From: Rhodobacter sp.
GTDB taxonomy: Bacteria > Pseudomonadota > Alphaproteobacteria > Rhodobacterales > Rhodobacteraceae
Reading direction: 5' to 3'
NCBI GenBank assembly: GCA_013824045.1
Contig: PNND01000164.1
Coordinates: forward strand, 1-7,070
DNA length: 7,070 nt
Under the pieces are notes generated by a model that saw only the letters and a list, made by a program, of their open reading frames with translations, was not told the origin of the DNA and ran no database searches. Shown one piece after another: positions 6,508 through 7,070 of the stretch. Made by a program: the position numbers and the translations under genes. The first letter of the stretch is position 1, and each line of letters opens with the position of its first letter.

Positions 6508-7070
6508 ATGACATGGACGTTGCCGAACATCCTGACGGTGATCCGTCTTTTGGCCGCACCTGGCGTGGCCATTCTGTTCCTGTATTTCCATCGGCCATGG
6601 GCGGATTGGTTCGCCTTGGCGCTGTTTGTCAGCGCGGCGATCACCGATTGGTTCGATGGCTATCTGGCGCGGGCGTGGAAACAGGAATCCAAATTCGGCG
6701 CGATGCTGGACCCGATTGCCGACAAAGCGATGGTGGTGATCGCGCTGGTCATCATCACCGGCTATTCCGGCATGAACCCCTGGCTGATCCTGCCCGTCAC
6801 CGCGATCCTGTTTCGTGAAGTGTTCGTGTCTGGCTTGCGCGAATTTCTGGGTGCCAAGGCGGGGCTGTTGAAGGTGACCAAACTCGCCAAATGGAAGACC
6901 ACCGCGCAGATGGTGGCGATTGCGGTGCTGTTTCTGGGGACCGGGCTGGAACATGTCGAAGGCATCGCCCGGCAGGGCATGACGATGGATCAATATGCCG
7001 ATCTGGTGACGCAAGGATTGGCCGATCCGATCCGGTCTTGCGGGACGCGGGGCTGTTCCTCCTATGCCAC
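6508..7070 (+). CDS. pgsA: CDP-diacylglycerol--glycerol-3-phosphate 3-phosphatidyltransferase, cut by window and probably frameshifted
   Basis: This inner-membrane enzyme makes phosphatidylglycerol phosphate from CDP-diacylglycerol and glycerol 3-phosphate. It starts [20 protein letters not shown], typical of PgsA. It carries the complete CDP-alcohol phosphotransferase motif DGxxAR-x8-GxxxDxxxD: Asp50, Gly51, Ala54, Arg55, Gly64, Asp68, Asp72. Hydrophobic segments lie near 11-27, 35-46, 74-86, 92-103 and 134-145. ATG 6508 has no clear Shine-Dalgarno; a TATGCC at 6495-6500 could be a -10 giving a leaderless mRNA. An in-frame ATG at 6496 would add four residues (MPAR). From codon 175 the frame reads [11 protein letters not shown], unlike a membrane helix, whereas the frame two bases on reads [20 protein letters not shown] duplication at 7024-7033 explains the switch. 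The product call is secure; whether the gene is intact is not. Confidence 0.93.
   Translation, partial: MTWTLPNILTVIRLLAAPGVAILFLYFHRPWADWFALALFVSAAITDWFDGYLARAWKQESKFGAMLDPIADKAMVVIALVIITGYSGMNPWLILPVTAILFREVFVSGLREFLGAKAGLLKVTKLAKWKTTAQMVAIAVLFLGTGLEHVEGIARQGMTMDQYADLVTQGLADPIRSCGTRGCSSYA
7022..7034 (+). repeat. 5-base tandem duplication at the pgsA frame break
   Basis: CCGAT-CCGAT-CCG is a 2.6-copy direct repeat of five bases. Removing one unit joins GLADP (codons 170-174) directly to [12 protein letters not shown], restoring a plausible final transmembrane helix. The unit length is not a multiple of three, so the extra copy shifts the frame. It may be a true mutation or slippage, or a sequencing/assembly error near the window end. 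Confidence 0.6.

Noticed and set aside
6391..7014. A 200-residue N-terminal extension of truB
   Set aside because: It runs antisense through pgsA; the TruB family starts at the MARTKKGR region, with a ribosome-binding site and promoter just upstream.

Overview
The window looks like a chromosomal segment of an alphaproteobacterium, most likely a Rhodobacteraceae member (Paracoccus/Rhodobacter/roseobacter type). This rests on the protein sequences (Pnp, S15, TruB, PgsA), the high GC content, a TTGACG-N17-TAGCAC promoter in front of truB, and the glycine/aspartate-rich RTX protein with a short hydrophobic N-terminus. The assignment is inference from recognition, not from a database search.

Layout. 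Positions 1-2104 (minus) hold pnp, lacking only its last residues at the window edge. A 380-base spacer (2105-2484) holds a hairpin just upstream of the pnp ribosome-binding site, two copies of a double-palindrome element, and the rpsO terminator. rpsO is at 2485-2754 (minus). A 280-base divergent spacer separates it from an RTX-type calcium-binding protein gene (3035-4030, plus). That gene runs tail-to-tail into, and overlaps by 19 bases, an alpha/beta hydrolase gene of the fluoroacetate/haloacetate dehalogenase type (4012-4920, minus). The hydrolase is coupled by an ATGA overlap to a DUF1643 gene (4917-5426, minus), which follows truB (5488-6390, minus) by 61 bases. A divergent 117-base spacer leads to pgsA (6508 to the window end, plus).

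How the genes relate. truB, rpsO and pnp are the conserved translation/RNA-turnover block often found as truB-rpsO-pnp. Here truB is separated from rpsO by two co-directional accessory genes (DUF1643 and the hydrolase, probably read with truB) and one inverted gene (the RTX protein). rpsO has its own terminator, so pnp must depend on read-through or its own promoter. pgsA starts phospholipid head-group synthesis for phosphatidylglycerol and is transcribed away from the block.

Main points for a second look: the paired palindromes at 2282-2401, whose two copies differ by base changes that keep the stems paired; a probable 5-base duplication at 7024-7033 that shifts the pgsA frame; the dehalogenase-like enzyme with every expected active-site residue except Glu at the catalytic-acid position; and the pnp leader hairpin placed to control translation. 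I found no CRISPR array, insertion sequence, tRNA or rRNA, and no clear new multi-gene system.
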